A program made the position numbers and the translations under genes. A DNA stretch of 64,000 nucleotides. It comes from Halalkalirubrum salinum (lineage in GTDB: Archaea > Halobacteriota > Halobacteria > Halobacteriales > Haloferacaceae). Shown here one piece after another: positions 53,137 through 62,571 of the stretch. Location: positions 1 through 64,000 of the forward strand of contig NZ_SRSG01000020.1 in NCBI RefSeq assembly GCF_005543295.1, in the 5' to 3' direction. The notes under the pieces are model-generated. The model was not told the origin of the DNA. It made no database searches and worked only from the letters and a program-made list of their open reading frames with translations. The stretch's first letter is position 1. Every line of letters starts with the position of its first letter.

Positions 53137-53778
53137 ATGAGCGATGGGATTCGGGCGGAGGTGTGTCTGCCCACCGTTCCGGATCATCCGTTGGCGTCGT
53201 TGACCGTCGACGGGCCACCGATTCGATCGGTGACACGGTGTGTTCCATCTTCGGACGCTGAGGAGGCAGTTTTTGAGTTTTTATTCGACACCAATGCGGT
53301 CAATTCCTCGAGCGATCGCCTCCAGCGGGTGTTCGAATACGGGGAGAAAACGGCGCTACGGATTCGTGAGTCGGACCTCAAATCGAGTCCCCACGCGATT
53401 GTCGAACGCCACGATTCGCCAGTTATCGAAACCCAAGCTCGAGAGGGTTCACTGTACCTCACCTTTCACGCGGTGGACCTCCCGACGCTGCGATCGATCC
53501 TCGAGGATATCCGCGACCAGTATCCAGATATGCAGGTCATCCGCCTTTTGCAGTCCTCTGGACAGCCACAGGAGACCGATGTGATCTACATCGATCGCAG
53601 CGAACTGACCAAGCGCCAGCGTGAGGTACTGCAGACCGCGTACGATCGTGGGTATTTTTCACATCCGAAGGGGGCAAACGCGAGCGAGATTGCGGACGAA
53701 CTCGGAATCGACCGATCGACGTTTGCCGAACATCTCGCGGCCGCACAGCGCAAACTTCTCGGCTCAGTAGTCGAGTGA
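53137..53778 (+). CDS. HTH-10 family (bacterio-opsin activator-type) regulator
   Basis: A 213-residue regulator. The N-terminal two thirds are a sensor-type domain without obvious cofactor site. The C-terminal 55 residues form the HTH_10 motif: RSELTKRQREVLQTAYDRGY, then FSHPKGANASEIADELGIDR and STFAEHLAAAQRKLL. Such proteins form a large haloarchaeal family that includes Bat. Start at 53137 is ATG; about 150 bp separate it from the divergent gene upstream. Confidence 0.9.
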   Translation: MSDGIRAEVCLPTVPDHPLASLTVDGPPIRSVTRCVPSSDAEEAVFEFLFDTNAVNSSSDRLQRVFEYGEKTALRIRESDLKSSPHAIVERHDSPVIETQAREGSLYLTFHAVDLPTLRSILEDIRDQYPDMQVIRLLQSSGQPQETDVIYIDRSELTKRQREVLQTAYDRGYFSHPKGANASEIADELGIDRSTFAEHLAAAQRKLLGSVVE

Positions 53779-53863
53779 TGGGTTTCGTCGGTACTCAAGA
53801 CACGTTCTCGGGGGGTGAGAACGCGGCCAGCACTTCTTGACAATTGCTACTGTGTACTTCCAT

Positions 53864-54013
53864 ATGGCTACCTGTGAGAAACAGTTCGTTTGTCCGTCCT
53901 GTGGACAGGCGTTTGTGGTCACCGAGGGGATGGCCGCCACACTTCGTGAAACCGGCTGTGTGGCCTGTCGGAGCGACGTCTCAGCCGATGATTTCGTTCG
54001 TGCAGAAGAGTAG
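53864..54013 (+). CDS. 49-residue zinc-ribbon protein
   Basis: A small frame from ATG 53864 to TAG 54011-54013. It has two CxxC pairs, FVCPSCGQAF and GCVACRSDV, and an acidic end DDFVRAEE. It is clearly paralogous to the minus-strand protein at 54545-54685, sharing FVCP(S/A)CGQ, E-x-M-x-x-T(L/I) and V-S-x-DDFV. Function unknown; mini zinc-finger proteins are frequent in haloarchaea. Confidence 0.8.
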   Translation: MATCEKQFVCPSCGQAFVVTEGMAATLRETGCVACRSDVSADDFVRAEE

Positions 54014-54059
54014 CTGTTCTCGTGGGATTTATTACCGGTGTATGCGGACGTAGCAGTAC

Positions 54060-54512
54060 ATGAGTATCAGTCGCGAGGTCGAGATGTCGGTGGCAGACGT
54101 CGACGCATTCTTAGGAAGCCACGAGACCGGCGTCCTGTCGCTTGCTCGCGGAGCCAAACCGTACGCGATCCCGATCTCCTACGGGTACGACGCAGACGCG
54201 CGCCAGTTGTATCTGCGGTTAGTCTCGACCCCCGAAAGCGAAAAACGCGAGTTCCTTTCGTCGGATCCAGACGGCCGAATTGTCGTGTACGATCAAGACG
54301 GCGACGTATACCGGAGTGTGGTCCTCACGGGGGACCTCAAGCGGATCGACCCAAACGATCTGACTGTCGAGACGATCGAACAATACGGCGAGACGCGTCG
54401 ACCGCTGTTCGAGATATGGGCACAGGGAAAGGCAGATCTCGACATTGAGCTGTATCGATTTGTCCCCGAAACGATCAGTGGTCGAAAAGTAACTGTCAAC
54501 AGAGACGAGTAG
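54060..54512 (+). CDS. pyridoxamine 5'-phosphate oxidase-like flavin-binding protein
   Basis: A 150-residue split-barrel protein of the PNPOx-like superfamily: DAFLGSHETGVLSLARGAKP followed by YAIPISYGYDADARQLYLRL fits the FMN/F420/haem-binding beta-barrel. The C-terminal third includes the strand FEIWAQGKADLDIELYRFVP. Haloarchaea have several such proteins and none has a safe substrate assignment. It lies between two paralogous zinc-ribbon genes. Confidence 0.85.
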   Translation: MSISREVEMSVADVDAFLGSHETGVLSLARGAKPYAIPISYGYDADARQLYLRLVSTPESEKREFLSSDPDGRIVVYDQDGDVYRSVVLTGDLKRIDPNDLTVETIEQYGETRRPLFEIWAQGKADLDIELYRFVPETISGRKVTVNRDE

Positions 54513-54544
54513 TCTGACGGATACACGGACTCCGAAACTGACAC

Positions 54545-54685
54545 TCACTCCCCAGCGACGAAGTCGTCACCTGAAACCGTTGTCGTACACACTGGACACC
54601 CTGTGTTGAGAATTGTCTCCCGCATACTCTCGTTGACTTCGATCGTCTGCCCGCACGCCGGACAGACAAACTCCAGACGGTGCAT
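54545..54685 (-). CDS. 46-residue zinc-ribbon protein, paralogue of the one at 53864
   Basis: A minus-strand frame from ATG 54683-54685 to TGA 54545-54547. Two CxxC pairs, FVCPACGQTI and GCPVCTTTV, with an acidic end DDFVAGE. It aligns end to end with the 49-residue protein at 53864 and converges with the flavin-type gene. Too short for standard gene finding, but the homology between the two supports both. Confidence 0.8.
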   Translation of the reverse strand: MHRLEFVCPACGQTIEVNESMRETILNTGCPVCTTTVSGDDFVAGE

Positions 54686-54805
54686 CACTGTCGGCGTTCC
54701 TCAGACGTAGAATGTGCAAGGAGGATTAAAACACCTCCTGTTTCTGGGCTAGAGATCCGGCCAAACCGTTATTACAACACTGTGTGAGTGTAGATACGCC
54801 CTGAA

Positions 54806-55744
54806 ATGGCACCTATTCCCTCCAATCGAGCTACCACACAGAATACGCTCCTTATTGTAGTTGCGTGCGCAGTCGTAGCCGGTGCATTCGCCGCACCGCT
54901 CGTCTGGAGCGCGACGACAGGACCTGACGGTTCTGTGATGGTTGTTTCGGTTGATACGACTCTTACTGACGCAACGACTGATGAAATAACAGCTGATCTG
55001 CGAGAGGCCCGGAACGATCCTGACATCGAGGCAGTCGTCTTGCAGGTGAACAGCCCCGGTGGATCGGTCACCGCCAGCGAAGGCCTATTCTTCGCAGTCG
55101 AACGTACCGCCGAGGAGATGCCAGTGATCGCGCAGGTGCAGTCGACGGCCGCTTCCGGCGGATACTATATGATCGCGCCTGCCGACGAGATCTACGTCTC
55201 ACCTGGCTCAATCGTTGGTAGCGTCGGTGTACGAGCGACATATGCCGATTCTCCATCTGTTGACGGGGAAATCACAACTGGACCGGACAAAAACGGCGGA
55301 TTTACTGAAGACGAAATCACGAGACAGGTCGACTCGATGCAGGACACCTTCATCGATTCGGTGACAACGCATCGCGGCGATAAGCTCGCACTCTCTGAGA
55401 CAGAACTCGCGAACGCGAAAGTATATGTCGGAACTCAAAGTGTGAACAATGGTCTCGCCGATTCGATTGGCGATCGCGATATCGCGATCGATCGTGCTGC
55501 CACTGAGGCGGGGCTTGATAACTATCGGATTGAAAAACGATCACATACGGTGACCGGCGCACTCGGGCTGCTCGGTGGCGCAAATGAAACCAAGACAGAC
55601 GGAGTAACAGTCGAGACTCCCACATATCTTGCGCTGTACGGTTCAATCGCTGATTATCAAGCTGAAGGATCGGCGTCTCCTGACCATGTCGCGGGGAATA
55701 ATCAAACTGCGGTCGCTGATGGAGGTGAGTCGAATGGACGATAA
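54806..55744 (+). CDS. sppA: SppA-type signal peptide peptidase (S49 family)
   Basis: A 312-residue membrane-anchored serine protease. One N-terminal transmembrane segment (about residues 14-34), then the S49 fold: NSPGGSV at 82-88, the catalytic Ser117 in STAASGGYYMIAPADEIY and the general base Lys, most likely K162 in TTGPDKNGGFTEDE, equivalent to the family's Ser-Lys pair. It degrades signal peptides and other membrane peptides outside the cytoplasm. Its 3' end overlaps the next gene by 11 bp. The 62 residues after about 250 are a non-family tail. Confidence 0.92.
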   Translation: MAPIPSNRATTQNTLLIVVACAVVAGAFAAPLVWSATTGPDGSVMVVSVDTTLTDATTDEITADLREARNDPDIEAVVLQVNSPGGSVTASEGLFFAVERTAEEMPVIAQVQSTAASGGYYMIAPADEIYVSPGSIVGSVGVRATYADSPSVDGEITTGPDKNGGFTEDEITRQVDSMQDTFIDSVTTHRGDKLALSETELANAKVYVGTQSVNNGLADSIGDRDIAIDRAATEAGLDNYRIEKRSHTVTGALGLLGGANETKTDGVTVETPTYLALYGSIADYQAEGSASPDHVAGNNQTAVADGGESNGR

Positions 55745-56777
55745 AACTCGTACAATCGGTGTTTATGCTGGCGTGTTCGTCGGGATAATCCTCGCAATCG
55801 CTCTCGCGGTGGGTGTCGCGGGCTTCGTTGTCGGTGGCGGCCCCGCCGATGTCACCCCGATAGCGGACGATCGCTATGCGGACAGTACCCCTGAGCCTGT
55901 TTCCGAAAATGGGACAATCGAAATCGATCAAACCGCCGAATCGAAGACCGTCTTGATCGATCGCGGCCACAACAACGACTTCACGCGCGAGGAGATCGAA
56001 CCGATGGTGACCGCGCTCGTGTCTGCTGGTCACGAAGTTGAATATCACGAACCGACCGAAGACCTCACGGCCTCATTACAGGAGGCCGACGCGTTTGTCG
56101 TGATTGAGCCAGCCCAGCCATTAACGGCTCGTGAAGCCGACGCTGTCGAACGGTTTGGCGACGCAGACGGCCGTGTCGCGTTCTTCGGCGCGCCAGAGCC
56201 GGCTGCGATTGGTCTGGGTGGATTGCTTGGTAGTACCGCTGGGACAGGTCCCTCCCCAGAGGTCGATTCTGTCACCTCACCATTCGGCATTGCGTACGGT
56301 GCTGGGTACCTCTACAATATGGAACGTAACGCGAACAACTTCAAATCAATATACGCACAGGGAGGCGACGGTGACCTCGCTACTGGTGTTGACGAGGTGG
56401 TCATTGACGCTCCCGCGCCGATCGAAACCGATCGCGGGACGACCGCCCTGACAGCTGCTGGTGCTACTGCATCGGAAACCAGAGCAGAAGACGACTACTC
56501 GGTCGCCGTCCAGAATGGCCCGGTCGCTGCGATCGGTGATGCGGGAATACTCGCTCCAAACGAGTACCAAAAGGCAGACAACGAGGTGTTCATCGGAAAC
56601 CTTCTGACGTTCCTCACGGCTGGTGACAAGACCGAAGGCGTACCTGAACCATCGGAGGACGAAGCCGGACCAGTGCCGCCGAGTGAACCCGAAGAACCGA
56701 CACCACCAAGTGAGCCAACAAATCCCGATGAACCGGGTGATGGAGCGAACGAATCGGAGGCCGGTGGGTCGGACTGA
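55734..56777 (+). CDS. DUF4350-like membrane-anchored extracytoplasmic protein
   Basis: A 347-residue protein with one N-terminal membrane segment (about residues 8-31, GVYAGVFVGIILAIALAVGV) and a large outer domain resembling DUF4350: KTVLIDRGHNNDFTREEIEP and the stretch ADAFVVIEPAQPLTAREADA, then VERFGDADGRVAFFGAPEP. Such domains look like glutamine-amidotransferase-like folds without a clear active site. The C-terminal 60 residues are Pro/Glu/Ser-rich. It overlaps sppA by 11 bp and the next gene by one base. Confidence 0.82.
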   Translation: MDDKTRTIGVYAGVFVGIILAIALAVGVAGFVVGGGPADVTPIADDRYADSTPEPVSENGTIEIDQTAESKTVLIDRGHNNDFTREEIEPMVTALVSAGHEVEYHEPTEDLTASLQEADAFVVIEPAQPLTAREADAVERFGDADGRVAFFGAPEPAAIGLGGLLGSTAGTGPSPEVDSVTSPFGIAYGAGYLYNMERNANNFKSIYAQGGDGDLATGVDEVVIDAPAPIETDRGTTALTAAGATASETRAEDDYSVAVQNGPVAAIGDAGILAPNEYQKADNEVFIGNLLTFLTAGDKTEGVPEPSEDEAGPVPPSEPEEPTPPSEPTNPDEPGDGANESEAGGSD

Positions 56778-57691
56778 TGGACGCCCAGAGACGCGACCTG
56801 TTGGCTATGAGCGGGTTGACGCTCATCGGTACAATTTCGATCCCAGTCCATCAAGCGTCCGCATCGAAGCGATCCAACAACACCGGCGATAGCCTCGACA
56901 CAGTTGGTTCGCTATCTGTGAGCGCCAAAGCAATCGATGCTATTGGATCGGCGGGATATCCGTCACTGATTGAGCGAATGCATACGGCCGGACAAATCGA
57001 CGTCACATCGATCGAGGGAACTACCGGGATCAGATCTGACGGGACTACGACCGGATTGTTCACTGCCACCGGTTCGTTCGATCCAGTCGCTGTCCGATCA
57101 GCCCTTCGAGCCGAGGGGATCGAATCAACGGTGGTGCCCGACGCCTCTGACGAGAGCGGTCACGAACGGATGCTCCTGTCTACGTATCCGCTTGCGATTG
57201 AGGTCAAATCGTCGACCATGATAATCGCCCGAGACCGATCTGCCGAGGAGGCGGTGTCACTACTCGTTGATAATCCGACAAGCGCGGCGACGATCGCCTC
57301 GCCCGACACCGAATTTGATCAACGGCTCTCTGGAGCACTCGTTGGAACGGTCTCACTCGGGTCGATCGGTCGATCTCGCCTCATTGATCGACTTACCCGG
57401 ATTTCCGAACCAGTCGCCACAGTGATCGAGACGGCTCAATCGATCGGTATCGAGGTGAGTATCGATGACAACACTGCTACTGCAGAATACGGTGCTATCG
57501 TCGATCCGACGGCGATTTCGGTTTCGTCAGTTCGAGCCTCGATCGAGTCACTGTGCTCTGATTCGGCAGTCGAGTTCACCTCAGTTGAGCTCTCTGAACA
57601 AATACTCTGGACGACGCTATCGATTCCCGTCACTGCAGCTGTTGAAACACACTCGAAGCTCACCGATAGTGTCGGCACAGAAAAATCGTGA
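56777..57691 (+). CDS. secreted protein of unknown function, Tat-type signal
   Basis: A 304-residue protein starting with a twin-arginine signal (QRRDLLAMSG followed by a hydrophobic stretch and an ASA cleavage site near residue 30). The mature part is Ser/Thr-rich, acidic, contains no cysteine, and has alternating strands and helices without a motif I recognise. It shares one base with the DUF4350-like gene (TGATG overlap), so sppA and the two unknown genes form one operon. The antisense frame opposite is a shadow. Confidence 0.75.
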   Translation: MDAQRRDLLAMSGLTLIGTISIPVHQASASKRSNNTGDSLDTVGSLSVSAKAIDAIGSAGYPSLIERMHTAGQIDVTSIEGTTGIRSDGTTTGLFTATGSFDPVAVRSALRAEGIESTVVPDASDESGHERMLLSTYPLAIEVKSSTMIIARDRSAEEAVSLLVDNPTSAATIASPDTEFDQRLSGALVGTVSLGSIGRSRLIDRLTRISEPVATVIETAQSIGIEVSIDDNTATAEYGAIVDPTAISVSSVRASIESLCSDSAVEFTSVELSEQILWTTLSIPVTAAVETHSKLTDSVGTEKS

Positions 57692-57783
57692 AAGCCTGAC
57701 AGCGCACTAGATCTGCGTGTAATAATACTCCACGCCCGATCGATTCTGCAAGTCTTAAGCGGCCAAAGCACCGATCCGAATGT

Positions 57784-58473
57784 ATGAGTGAGGAGTCGGC
57801 AGATCTCGAAGAATCCGATGTCGCTGAACCGACCGATGCAACGGACAGCGAGCAAGAATCGGACGCCGAGACCCCTGCCAACGAGGTCTTCGAAGTTGAT
57901 CCGGAAGCGGTAGTTGTGGAGGTCCGCGATGTTGATGAGGACCTCGGCGACGCCGTCGAAGCCATTGTCGATCGACTCGCAACCGCCAAAGCGACGATCG
58001 ATACCCACGAAGAGACGATCGATACCCACGAAGAGACGATCGATACCCACAAAGACCGAATTGAGGAGCTCGAACGCAAACTCCGTCGATCGAAGGCAGA
58101 CTTTCAAAACTACAAAAAACGCAGCAAGCGAAAACAGGACCAGATTCGCGAACGGGCCACCGAGGACCTCGTTGCGAGGCTCACGAAAGTCCGAGACAAC
58201 CTCGTTCGTGCGCTCGAGCAAGATGAGGACGCCGACATCCGTCCGGGTGTTGAATCGACACTCTCGGAGTTCGATCGGATCCTCGGAGAGGAAAACGTCG
58301 AGATTATCGAACCTGAACCCGGCGACGTGGTCGACCCAGAGCGCCACGAGGTGATGCTCCGGGTCGAAAGCCACCAGCCGGCCGGATCGATCGTCGATGT
58401 CTACCAGCCGGGCTATGAGATGGCTGAGAAGGTCCTTCGACCCGCACAGGTAACGGTTAGCGACGAAGAGTAG
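57784..58473 (+). CDS. grpE: nucleotide exchange factor GrpE
   Basis: A 229-residue co-chaperone that releases ADP from DnaK. The first 45 residues are an acidic, haloarchaeal-type extension. A long coiled coil follows, containing three heptads [14 protein letters not shown] (71-91), then [16 protein letters not shown], and the C-terminal beta domain with [20 protein letters not shown] and [16 protein letters not shown]. The heptads are encoded by a 21-bp tandem repeat. A TATA-like TCTTAAGC at 57754 sits about 30 bases before the start. Confidence 0.95.
   Translation: MSEESADLEESDVAEPTDATDSEQESDAETPANEVFEVDPEAVVVEVRDVDEDLGDAVEAIVDRLATAKATIDTHEETIDTHEETIDTHKDRIEELERKLRRSKADFQNYKKRSKRKQDQIRERATEDLVARLTKVRDNLVRALEQDEDADIRPGVESTLSEFDRILGEENVEIIEPEPGDVVDPERHEVMLRVESHQPAGSIVDVYQPGYEMAEKVLRPAQVTVSDEE
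57994..58056 (+). repeat. 21-bp in-frame tandem repeat x3 within grpE
   Basis: Units at 57994-58014, 58015-58035 and 58036-58056. The first two are identical (ACGATCGATACCCACGAAGAG in sense, 21 bases, seven codons); the third differs at two positions. They encode three heptads and so lengthen the coiled coil without disrupting its register. Confidence 0.95.
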
Positions 58474-58637
58474 CCCCACAGAGCAGACAGAACGGTCTCA
58501 TTGCGGTCGATTTAAACCCTCCGACAGAGGGTACTTCAAATTTCAAAAAACCGCTATACGCCGACGAGATTCTTCTCACGTGTGAGTTAGCATATCTAGT
58601 AACCTTTAACCGACACAAGCCGGTAATTGAAACCAAG

Positions 58638-60533
58638 ATGACGAGCAACAAGATTCTCGGTATCGATCTCGGTACCACCAACAGCGCGTTTGCGGTCATG
58701 GAGGGTGGAGATCCCGAGATCATCGTCAACTCGGAAGGTGACAGAACCACGCCGTCGGTCGTCGCGTTCACCGATGACGCCGAGCGACTTGTCGGTAATC
58801 CGGCGAAAAATCAGGCAGTCCAGAACCCCGATCGGACGATCCAGTCGATCAAACGCCACATGGGCGAAGAGGATTTCGCGGTCGAGATCGACGGCGAGGA
58901 GTATACGCCCGAACAGATCTCGGCGATGATCCTCCAGAAAATTAAACGCGACGCTGAGGAGTATCTTGGTGACGAGGTGGAAAAAGCTGTCATCACTGTC
59001 CCAGCGTACTTCAACGACAAACAGCGCCAGGCGACGAAGAACGCCGGGGAGATCGCGGGCCTCGACGTCGAGCGGATTGTCAACGAGCCGACTGCCGCGT
59101 CGATGGCATACGGCCTCGACGACGACTCGGATCAGACGGTTCTCGTGTACGACCTCGGCGGCGGAACCTTCGACGTGAGCGTTCTCGACCTCGGCGGTGG
59201 CGTCTACGAGGTTGTCGCGACGAACGGGGACAATGACCTCGGCGGCGATGATTGGGACCAGGCGATCATTGACCACCTTGCCGACGAATTCAAAAACGAT
59301 CATGGAATCGATCTCCGCGAGGACCGACAGGCCCTCCAGCGGCTCAAAGACGCCGCAGAGGAGGCAAAGATCGAATTGTCGAGCCGAAAGGAAGCGAAGG
59401 TCAACCTTCCGTTCATCACAGCGACAGATTCGGGTCCAGTCCATCTCGAAACGTCGATCACGCGCGCAACGTTCGAGTCGATAACGAATGATCTGATCAA
59501 GCGGACGGTTGGGCCGACAAGACAGGCGCTGACAGACGCCGGCTACAGCACCGACGACATCGACGAGGTCATTCTTGTCGGCGGCTCGACCCGGATGCCA
59601 CAAGTCTCTGAGAAGGTCGAAGATATCATCGGCAAGGAGCCCAAAAAGAACGTCAACCCCGACGAGGCGGTCGCACTCGGTGCGGCGATCCAGGGCGGTG
59701 TCCTTGGCGGCGAGGTCGACGATATTGTTCTGCTCGACGTGACGCCGCTGAGCCTCGGGATCGAGGTCAAAGGCGGGCTCTTCGAGCGGCTGATCGAAAA
59801 GAACACGACAATCCCGACTGAAGAGTCGAAGATCTTCACGACCGCCGCAGCCAACCAGACGTCCGTACAGGTTCGGGTCTTCCAGGGCGAACGCGAGATC
59901 GCCGAGGAGAACGAGCTGCTCGGCGAGTTCATGCTGGCAGGTATCCCGCCAGCGCCAGCGGGGACTCCACAGATTGAGGTCTCTTTCAGTATCGACGAAA
60001 ACGGGATCGTCAACGTGTCCGCGGAGGACAAAGGCTCCGGAAACCAGGAGAACATCACGATCGAAGGCGGTGCGGGCCTCTCAGACGAAGAGATCGAACG
60101 TATGCAAGAGGAGGCCGAACAGCACGCCGAAGAGGATGAAAAGCGCCGCGAGCGGATCGAGGCCCGAAACGAGGCCGAAAGCGCGATCCAGCGTGCAGAA
60201 ACCCTCCTCGAAGAGAACGAGGAGAACGTCGACGACGAGTTGCAGGCAGACATTGAGTCTGCGATCGAAGACGTCGAGGGGACACTCGAAGACGAAGACG
60301 CAAGCACCGAGGAACTGCAGGACGTGACAGAGGCGCTCTCGGAGTCGCTGCAGGAGATCGGCAAGCAGATGTATCAACAGCAGGCCCAGCAGGCACAGGC
60401 TGGCCCCGGCGGTGCTGGTGCCGCTGGCGGCCCCGGTGGAGCCGACGCGGGATTCGGTGACGCCGCGGGCAACGCAGACGGCGACGAGTACGTTGACGCC
60501 GACTTCGAGGACGTCGACGACGACGAAAACTGA
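58638..60533 (+). CDS. dnaK: chaperone DnaK (Hsp70)
   Basis: A 631-residue Hsp70. Actin-like ATPase signatures: [48 protein letters not shown], and [13 protein letters not shown]. The substrate-binding domain begins about residue 370 ([14 protein letters not shown]). The C-terminal tail is Gly/Ala-rich and strongly acidic (ending DDVDDDEN). It lies in the usual grpE-dnaK-dnaJ order, 165 bp after grpE and with its own AT-rich promoter region (CTTTAACC near 58606). Confidence 0.98.
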   Translation: MTSNKILGIDLGTTNSAFAVMEGGDPEIIVNSEGDRTTPSVVAFTDDAERLVGNPAKNQAVQNPDRTIQSIKRHMGEEDFAVEIDGEEYTPEQISAMILQKIKRDAEEYLGDEVEKAVITVPAYFNDKQRQATKNAGEIAGLDVERIVNEPTAASMAYGLDDDSDQTVLVYDLGGGTFDVSVLDLGGGVYEVVATNGDNDLGGDDWDQAIIDHLADEFKNDHGIDLREDRQALQRLKDAAEEAKIELSSRKEAKVNLPFITATDSGPVHLETSITRATFESITNDLIKRTVGPTRQALTDAGYSTDDIDEVILVGGSTRMPQVSEKVEDIIGKEPKKNVNPDEAVALGAAIQGGVLGGEVDDIVLLDVTPLSLGIEVKGGLFERLIEKNTTIPTEESKIFTTAAANQTSVQVRVFQGEREIAEENELLGEFMLAGIPPAPAGTPQIEVSFSIDENGIVNVSAEDKGSGNQENITIEGGAGLSDEEIERMQEEAEQHAEEDEKRRERIEARNEAESAIQRAETLLEENEENVDDELQADIESAIEDVEGTLEDEDASTEELQDVTEALSESLQEIGKQMYQQQAQQAQAGPGGAGAAGGPGGADAGFGDAAGNADGDEYVDADFEDVDDDEN

Positions 60534-60588
60534 CCAGCCACACAACCAATTCACACATGAGACGGGATAGCCCGAAGGAGCACGACCG

Positions 60589-61737
60589 ATGAGCGAGGAC
60601 TTCTATGAGGTGCTCGGCGTCTCGAAAGACGCGTCTGAGGACGACATCAAAAGCGCGTACCGGAAGAAGGCTGCACAGTATCATCCGGACGTGAGCGACG
60701 AGCCAGACGCTGAGGAGCAATTCAAGAAGATCCAGAAAGCAAAGGAGGTGCTCACCGACGAGGAGAAACGCCAGGCGTACGATCGCCTCGGCCACGAGCG
60801 CTTCGAGCAGGCTGAAAAGCGCGGCGGCACCAACGGCGCCGGCGGCGGCTTCGGCGGTGCGGGTGGTTTCGGCGGCGCGTCCGGCGCAGGTGGCTTCGAG
60901 GACCTGTTCAATCAGTTCTTCGGCGGCGGTGGCGGTGGTCGCTCACCCAACCGTCCACGGCAAGGTAGAGACCTTCGAACCTCGATGTCGATCGACCTCG
61001 AGGATGCCTACGAGGGCGTTACAAAGCAGTTCTCTGTCACTCGTCCCGAGACGTGTCCTGACTGCGACGGCAAGGGCTACCCGCCGGAGGCAACCGTTCA
61101 GACCTGTCCGGAGTGCAACGGACAGGGGCAGGTCACCCAAGTCCAACAGACGCCGTTTGGCCGCGTTCAGCAGTCGACGACCTGTCGGCGCTGCGGCGGC
61201 GATGGCGAAATCGTCGACGAGCAGTGTTCGACCTGCTCGGGGCAGGGGCAGGTTCGATCGGAGGCGAGCCTCTCGGTCGAGGTTCCGGCTGGGATTCGAG
61301 ACGGCCAGACGCTTCGGATGGAGCGCGAAGGCGCACCCGGAGAGAACGGCGGTCCTAATGGCGATCTGCTGATCGATATCGAGATCCGCGGCCACGAGGA
61401 CTTTGAGCGCGACGGTGATGACCTTCGGTACGACTGTCCGATCTCGTTCCCACAGGCGGTCTTCGGCGCGACGATCGAGGTCCCAACGATGGATGGCAAG
61501 GTCGAGTTCGACGTTCCCGAGGCAACCCAAAGCGGCGAAACGTTCCGACTCCGTGGCAAAGGAATGCCGCGGCTCCGCGGACGAGGACACGGCGATCTGT
61601 ATGTGACTGTTCAGGTTGTCACGCCAGACAGTCTCAACGACGACCAGCGCGACGCGCTCGAAGCGTTCGCCGAGGCCGGTGGCGAAGAGGTCGACGTCTC
61701 GGAAGGCTTCTTCGACAAGATCAAAAAGTCATTCTGA
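60589..61737 (+). CDS. dnaJ: chaperone DnaJ (Hsp40)
   Basis: A 382-residue type I DnaJ. J-domain with AAQYHPDVSDEPDAEEQFKK (HPD motif), a long Gly/Phe-rich region (GGFGGAGGFGGASGAGGF), the zinc domain with four CxxCxGxG repeats (CPDCDGKG, CPECNGQG, CRRCGGDG, CSTCSGQG), and the C-terminal peptide-binding domain (VPAGIRDGQTLRMEREG, RLRGKGMPRLRGRGHGDLYV). It delivers clients to DnaK; 55 bp separate it from dnaK. Confidence 0.98.
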   Translation: MSEDFYEVLGVSKDASEDDIKSAYRKKAAQYHPDVSDEPDAEEQFKKIQKAKEVLTDEEKRQAYDRLGHERFEQAEKRGGTNGAGGGFGGAGGFGGASGAGGFEDLFNQFFGGGGGGRSPNRPRQGRDLRTSMSIDLEDAYEGVTKQFSVTRPETCPDCDGKGYPPEATVQTCPECNGQGQVTQVQQTPFGRVQQSTTCRRCGGDGEIVDEQCSTCSGQGQVRSEASLSVEVPAGIRDGQTLRMEREGAPGENGGPNGDLLIDIEIRGHEDFERDGDDLRYDCPISFPQAVFGATIEVPTMDGKVEFDVPEATQSGETFRLRGKGMPRLRGRGHGDLYVTVQVVTPDSLNDDQRDALEAFAEAGGEEVDVSEGFFDKIKKSF

Positions 61738-61788
61738 ACTTGCCTCGATTTCGGTACGTTCACCACGCCGCCGTGCAAAGAAATAATC

Positions 61789-62550
61789 ATGGAGACGCTA
61801 CCGGACCTGCTTGCCCGTGAGCGGCGATCGCCGACGGCGGCAGTGCGATTTCTGGCGACTGATCGTGAGATGAGCTATCGAGATTTCATCACGACTGCCT
61901 ACAAGTCCGCGAACGTGCTGCGATATCTCGGGGTAAGCGAGGGTGCAACGGTCGCGATCGATCCCCGTCCGGCCCCAGAAGCACTCCTCGCGTTTTTTGG
62001 TGCTGCACAACTCAGCGCAGTCGCGACATTCGATCTTGCGAGTTCGTCTCCGCGGGTTGTGCTTTCGCACGTCGATCGTGAGGCTGACTTCGACGTCGAA
62101 CCGGGGACACGACTCGCGGTGTACAACGGACCACCGACCGACTCTGCGACAACCCACTGGGAAGCAGAAGTGTGGAGCGAAAATCCAGCAACACCACCCA
62201 GCGATGCGACACCGGATACTCCGGTTCTCGTCGGCGAGGATTCGACGTACACCCACGGAGCTCTCCTTTCGGCTGCAAGTGATGTCGTCGACACACTCGA
62301 GCTAACCGCTGACGAGACGCTTGCCGTGTTGACGCCGTTCAGCGATCCCCGAACGATCGCCGCAGGGGCGATTGCCGCCCTCTCGGTCGGCGCGACTGCA
62401 GTCTTTGTCGGCGACCGACAGGCAGTCGACGACGTCGATAGAGCAACCCTTGAGAGATCTGACGCCATCATCGCGGACCCAAACTCAGATCACCCCACGT
62501 TCGGGATCGATCGAGCCTATGACATCTCCGACAGTCCGCTCAACTCGTAG
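61789..62550 (+). CDS. degenerate AMP-synthetase-like N-terminal domain protein
   Basis: A 253-residue protein resembling only the N-terminal lobe of acyl-CoA synthetases: it begins LPDLLARERRSPTAAVRFLA, followed by MSYRDFITTAYKSANVLRYL and SEGATVAIDPRPAPEALLAF, in family order. The ATP signature (YSSGTTGTPKG in the neighbour) is absent, replaced by DSTYTHGALLSAASDVV, and the C-terminal adenylation parts are missing. It is therefore unlikely to be catalytic and may be a regulatory or scaffold relative. It converges with a complete-type synthetase gene. It starts 51 bp after dnaJ. Confidence 0.75.
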   Translation: METLPDLLARERRSPTAAVRFLATDREMSYRDFITTAYKSANVLRYLGVSEGATVAIDPRPAPEALLAFFGAAQLSAVATFDLASSSPRVVLSHVDREADFDVEPGTRLAVYNGPPTDSATTHWEAEVWSENPATPPSDATPDTPVLVGEDSTYTHGALLSAASDVVDTLELTADETLAVLTPFSDPRTIAAGAIAALSVGATAVFVGDRQAVDDVDRATLERSDAIIADPNSDHPTFGIDRAYDISDSPLNS

Positions 62551-62571
62551 CACCTTTCGGGCGCCATCACC

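Noticed and set aside
57436-58479. 347-codon frame opposite grpE, including the repeats IVSSWVS
   Set aside because: The apparent protein repeats are the antisense reading of the 21-bp grpE repeat; it also crosses the intergenic promoter.
58596-59603. 335-codon frame opposite dnaK
   Set aside because: Shadow of the fully recognisable Hsp70 gene.
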